A DNA stretch of 6,984 nucleotides from an uncultured Actinomyces sp. (GTDB lineage Bacteria > Actinomycetota > Actinomycetes > Actinomycetales > Actinomycetaceae): the NCBI GenBank assembly GCA_900556405.1, contig USPB01000107.1:1-6984 (forward strand). Reading direction: 5' to 3'. The notes beneath the pieces were generated by a model that made no database searches, had not been told where the DNA came from, and saw only the letters and a list, made by a program, of their open reading frames with translations. Positions 5,068 through 6,984 of this stretch are shown piece after piece (position 1 is the stretch's first letter; the number at the start of each line of letters is the position of its first letter). The translations under genes were made by a program, and so were the position numbers.

Positions 5068-6552
5068 GTGGCCGCTACTCAGGAACAGCCGCGCTGGAAA
5101 CTATCCGACCTCATGGGCAGGCTTTCCGCCGCGCTGCCCGCAAAGCACGCTGACGGACCGGCGCCCGCCCCCGTCATGGTGTCCGTGCGCGAGGAACACG
5201 AGGATGAACGCGACGTGACCCTCGCCGTCCCGCGGACCCTGCGCGTGGCCGCCGCGTTCTCGTGGCGCACCCTGGTCGTTGTCGGCCTGGTGATGGCCGT
5301 CCTGTGGGGTATCGCGCGCCTGACGATCGTCATCATGCCGGTCGCGATTGCGCTGACGGTGGCCGTGCTTCTGGAACCCCTGGTGTCCTGGATGCGGCGC
5401 CGTCTGCACCTCCCAGCGTCGCTGGCTGCGACCGTCGGCCTCCTCGTCTTCTTCGCGGCCGTCGCCGGTGCGCTGAGCCAGGCGGCCGCCGAACTCATTC
5501 AGCAGGTCCCGCAGTTGGCGACGCAGGCCGCGGATGGTTTCCGCGCCCTGCTCGATGCGATCCTGCACAACGAGTTCCTGCAGAACGGCCCCCTCAAGAT
5601 TGATACGACCGTCCTGACGTCCGCGGCTGAACAGCTGCGAACCGAGTTGGTCAACTGGCTCAACACGAACAAGGAAACGCTGGCGACTGGTGCCCTGAAC
5701 ATCACCTCGTCGGTGGGTACGCTGGCCACGTCCGGCCTGACGATGCTGTTCTGCCTGTTCTTCTTCCTGAAGGAGGGGCGCTCGATTTGGCTGTGGTGCG
5801 TGCGCCTGCTGCCAGCCCCCGCCCGCGTCCCCGTCCACGAGAGCGCGATCCGCGGATGGGCGACCTTCGGCTCGTACGTGCGTACGCAGATTCAGGTGGC
5901 GGCCATCGACGCGATCGGCATCGCCCTGGGCGCGTTCTTCCTGGGCGTACCTCTGGCCATCCCGATTGGCGTCATCACGTTCTTTGCCGCCTTCGTGCCG
6001 ATCCTGGGTGCGCTGACGTCGGGCGTGATCGCTGTGCTGGTGGCGGCGGTCAATGGCGGCCTGACGAAGGCGATCATCATGTTGGTAATCATCCTGGTCG
6101 TCCAGCAGATTGAGTCCAACATCCTGCAGCCCTTCATGATGTCGAACGCGGTGTCCCTGCACCCCGTGGCCGTCATGCTGGTTATCACCGCGGGATCAGC
6201 GATTGCCGGTATCGCGGGCGCGATCTTCTCAGTGCCGATCGCGGCCTTTATCAACGCGACCGTTATGTACCTGCACGGCTACGATCCGATGCCTGAGCTG
6301 GCGACGGCTGAGGACCGCCCGGGTGGCCCTCCTGGTGCCCTTGAGGAAGAGATCGCGGCATCTTACGCGGGTAAGCCCGATACGCGCCCGTACGTGGCCC
6401 GCGAGGAGGCTGGTGAGGACGAGGTCGTGGCGTCGCTGGATGCTCACGTCGAGGTCCACGCGGAGGCTGAGAAGGGAGATTCCGCGGAAGCGCCCGCGGC
6501 CACCGAGAATGAGAAGCCTGGCGAGCCTCCGACGCCCCACGTGGAGGCCTGA
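5068..6552 (+). CDS. AI-2E family transporter (PerM/TqsA-like permease)
   Basis: This 494-residue (from GTG) polytopic membrane protein belongs to the AI-2E/PerM/YdiK family. The name comes from E. coli TqsA, implicated in autoinducer-2 export; other members act as ion antiporters or have unknown substrates, so the substrate is open. An N-terminal cytoplasmic segment (1-65) is followed by hydrophobic helices near 66-85, 86-105 and 116-139. A long amphipathic region (140-214) comes next, then a helix at 215-236 and a membrane block at 275-400. That block carries the family signature around FVPILGALTSGV (309-320) and QQIESNILQPFMMSN (346-360), followed by HPVAVMLVI. Residues 406-494 form an acidic, proline-rich tail (23 Asp/Glu against 6 Lys/Arg). 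An AAGGAGG 4 bases before GTG 5068 fixes the start. It is transcribed alone, divergent from msrA, and closed by a hairpin at 6576-6609. Confidence 0.92.
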   Translation: MAATQEQPRWKLSDLMGRLSAALPAKHADGPAPAPVMVSVREEHEDERDVTLAVPRTLRVAAAFSWRTLVVVGLVMAVLWGIARLTIVIMPVAIALTVAVLLEPLVSWMRRRLHLPASLAATVGLLVFFAAVAGALSQAAAELIQQVPQLATQAADGFRALLDAILHNEFLQNGPLKIDTTVLTSAAEQLRTELVNWLNTNKETLATGALNITSSVGTLATSGLTMLFCLFFFLKEGRSIWLWCVRLLPAPARVPVHESAIRGWATFGSYVRTQIQVAAIDAIGIALGAFFLGVPLAIPIGVITFFAAFVPILGALTSGVIAVLVAAVNGGLTKAIIMLVIILVVQQIESNILQPFMMSNAVSLHPVAVMLVITAGSAIAGIAGAIFSVPIAAFINATVMYLHGYDPMPELATAEDRPGGPPGALEEEIAASYAGKPDTRPYVAREEAGEDEVVASLDAHVEVHAEAEKGDSAEAPAATENEKPGEPPTPHVEA

Positions 6553-6575
6553 GACTCGCGCGCGTGTTGACGATA

Positions 6576-6609
6576 GAAGCGGGTCCCACCTATTGGTGGG
6601 ACCCGCTTC
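6576..6609. terminator. Perfect hairpin between convergent genes, without T run
   Basis: The 15-bp arms 6576-6590 and 6595-6609 pair perfectly around a TATT loop (6591-6594). The hairpin lies 23 bases after the AI-2E family stop and 43 bases beyond the greA stop on the other strand, so it can serve both convergent genes. Neither side has a T tract (GTGTTGATTC on the plus side), so it is a terminator of the stem-only type proposed for actinobacteria, or an mRNA-end stabiliser. Confidence 0.75.
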
Positions 6610-6652
6610 GTGTTGATTCGGGGCGAGGCCGCGTCGGCCTGCGTGTGTCTGC

Positions 6653-6984
6653 TCAGCCTTCGAAGGGCACGGCCTCAATGATCTCGACGTCGATCATACG
6701 GCCCGTGGGGGCCTCGAAGGAGAGCTTGTCGCCGGCCTTGTGACCGATGACAGCGGCGCCCAGGGGAGCCTGGGCGGAGAAGACCTGGATGCCCAGGTCG
6801 CCGCCGGCGTCGCGCGAACCGAGCAGGAACTTCTGCTCGCGGCCGGCAACCAGGGCGGTGACGACCATGCCGGGCTCGACGATGCCGTCGTCGGCGGGGG
6901 TCTCGCCGACCTCGGCGTGCTCGAGCATCTCCTGGAGGGCCTGGATGCGGGTCTCGTTCATGGACTGCTCGTTGCGCGCGGCGT
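6653..6984 (-). CDS. greA: Transcription elongation factor GreA, C-terminal part (5' end outside window)
   Basis: GreA enters the secondary channel of RNA polymerase and stimulates cleavage of backtracked RNA, rescuing stalled elongation complexes. The last 109 residues are visible, about two thirds of a normal GreA of roughly 160. The reading frame is open to the window edge, so the internal ATG at 6961 is not the start. The first 25 or so residues (AARNEQSMNETRIQALQEML) are the second helix of the N-terminal coiled coil and lead to the AEVGE linker. The C-terminal FKBP-like domain follows, with its usual PLGAAVIGHKAGD (window residues about 73-85) and terminal VEIIEAVPFEG. The acidic tip of the coiled coil that acts in catalysis lies outside the window. 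The gene converges with the AI-2E family gene across a 100-base gap that holds a hairpin. Confidence 0.95.
   Translation of the reverse strand, partial: AARNEQSMNETRIQALQEMLEHAEVGETPADDGIVEPGMVVTALVAGREQKFLLGSRDAGGDLGIQVFSAQAPLGAAVIGHKAGDKLSFEAPTGRMIDVEIIEAVPFEG

Noticed and set aside
5101..6162. Open frame of about 353 codons on the minus strand within the AI-2E gene
   Set aside because: Antisense shadow of a strongly supported membrane protein; the product is rich in Gln, Arg, Asp and His, without motifs.
1..6984. Mobile element, attachment site at the tRNA, CRISPR array or defence system
   Set aside because: No transposase, integrase, direct repeat of the tRNA 3' end, spaced repeats or defence-family protein is visible; the gene content and composition are uniform.

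Overview
The window is GC-rich chromosomal DNA from a high-GC Gram-positive bacterium (Actinomycetota). The best guess is the Actinomyces/Schaalia group, inferred from protein style and codon use; I could not test this with a database. No phage, transposon, CRISPR array or toxin cassette is visible. Nearly every base belongs to a recognisable housekeeping gene or a short regulatory gap, and no gap exceeds about 160 bases.

Layout. (1) 1-167: 3' end of enolase, followed by a strong intrinsic terminator. (2) 275-2559, plus strand: an FtsB/DivIC-type septum protein, a DUF501 protein that overlaps it by 4 bases, and a Ppx/GppA-family phosphatase. This eno - ftsB-like - DUF501 - ppx order matches Mycobacterium tuberculosis Rv1023-Rv1026 (recalled), so it is an old conserved actinobacterial block. 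(3) 2566-2686: a promoter and a tRNA with the leucine anticodon UAA. (4) 2745-4319: a promoter, a structured leader, a Bax inhibitor-1/YccA-type membrane protein and an FKBP peptidyl-prolyl isomerase, closed by an 18-bp perfect hairpin terminator. (5) 4341-4967, minus strand: msrA, a methionine sulfoxide reductase, convergent with the FKBP gene and divergent from the next gene. (6) 5068-6552, plus strand: an AI-2E/PerM-family membrane protein. (7) 6576-6609: a hairpin between convergent genes. (8) 6653-6984, minus strand: the C-terminal part of the transcription factor GreA, cut by the window edge.

How the genes fit together. The first block links central metabolism (enolase) to cell division and phosphate or alarmone metabolism by conserved position only; the biochemical link is unknown. 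The BI-1 and FKBP genes are 37 bases apart under one promoter and one terminator, so they are very probably one transcript. msrA and the AI-2E gene share a 100-base divergent intergenic region containing a clean 7-bp inverted repeat.

The most unusual element is the tRNA. It has a leucine anticodon, a leucine-like D arm, a G1:U72 pair and an A73 discriminator. It lacks the long variable arm normal for bacterial leucine tRNAs: its variable region is 5 nt. No gene in the window uses the TTA codon it would read.
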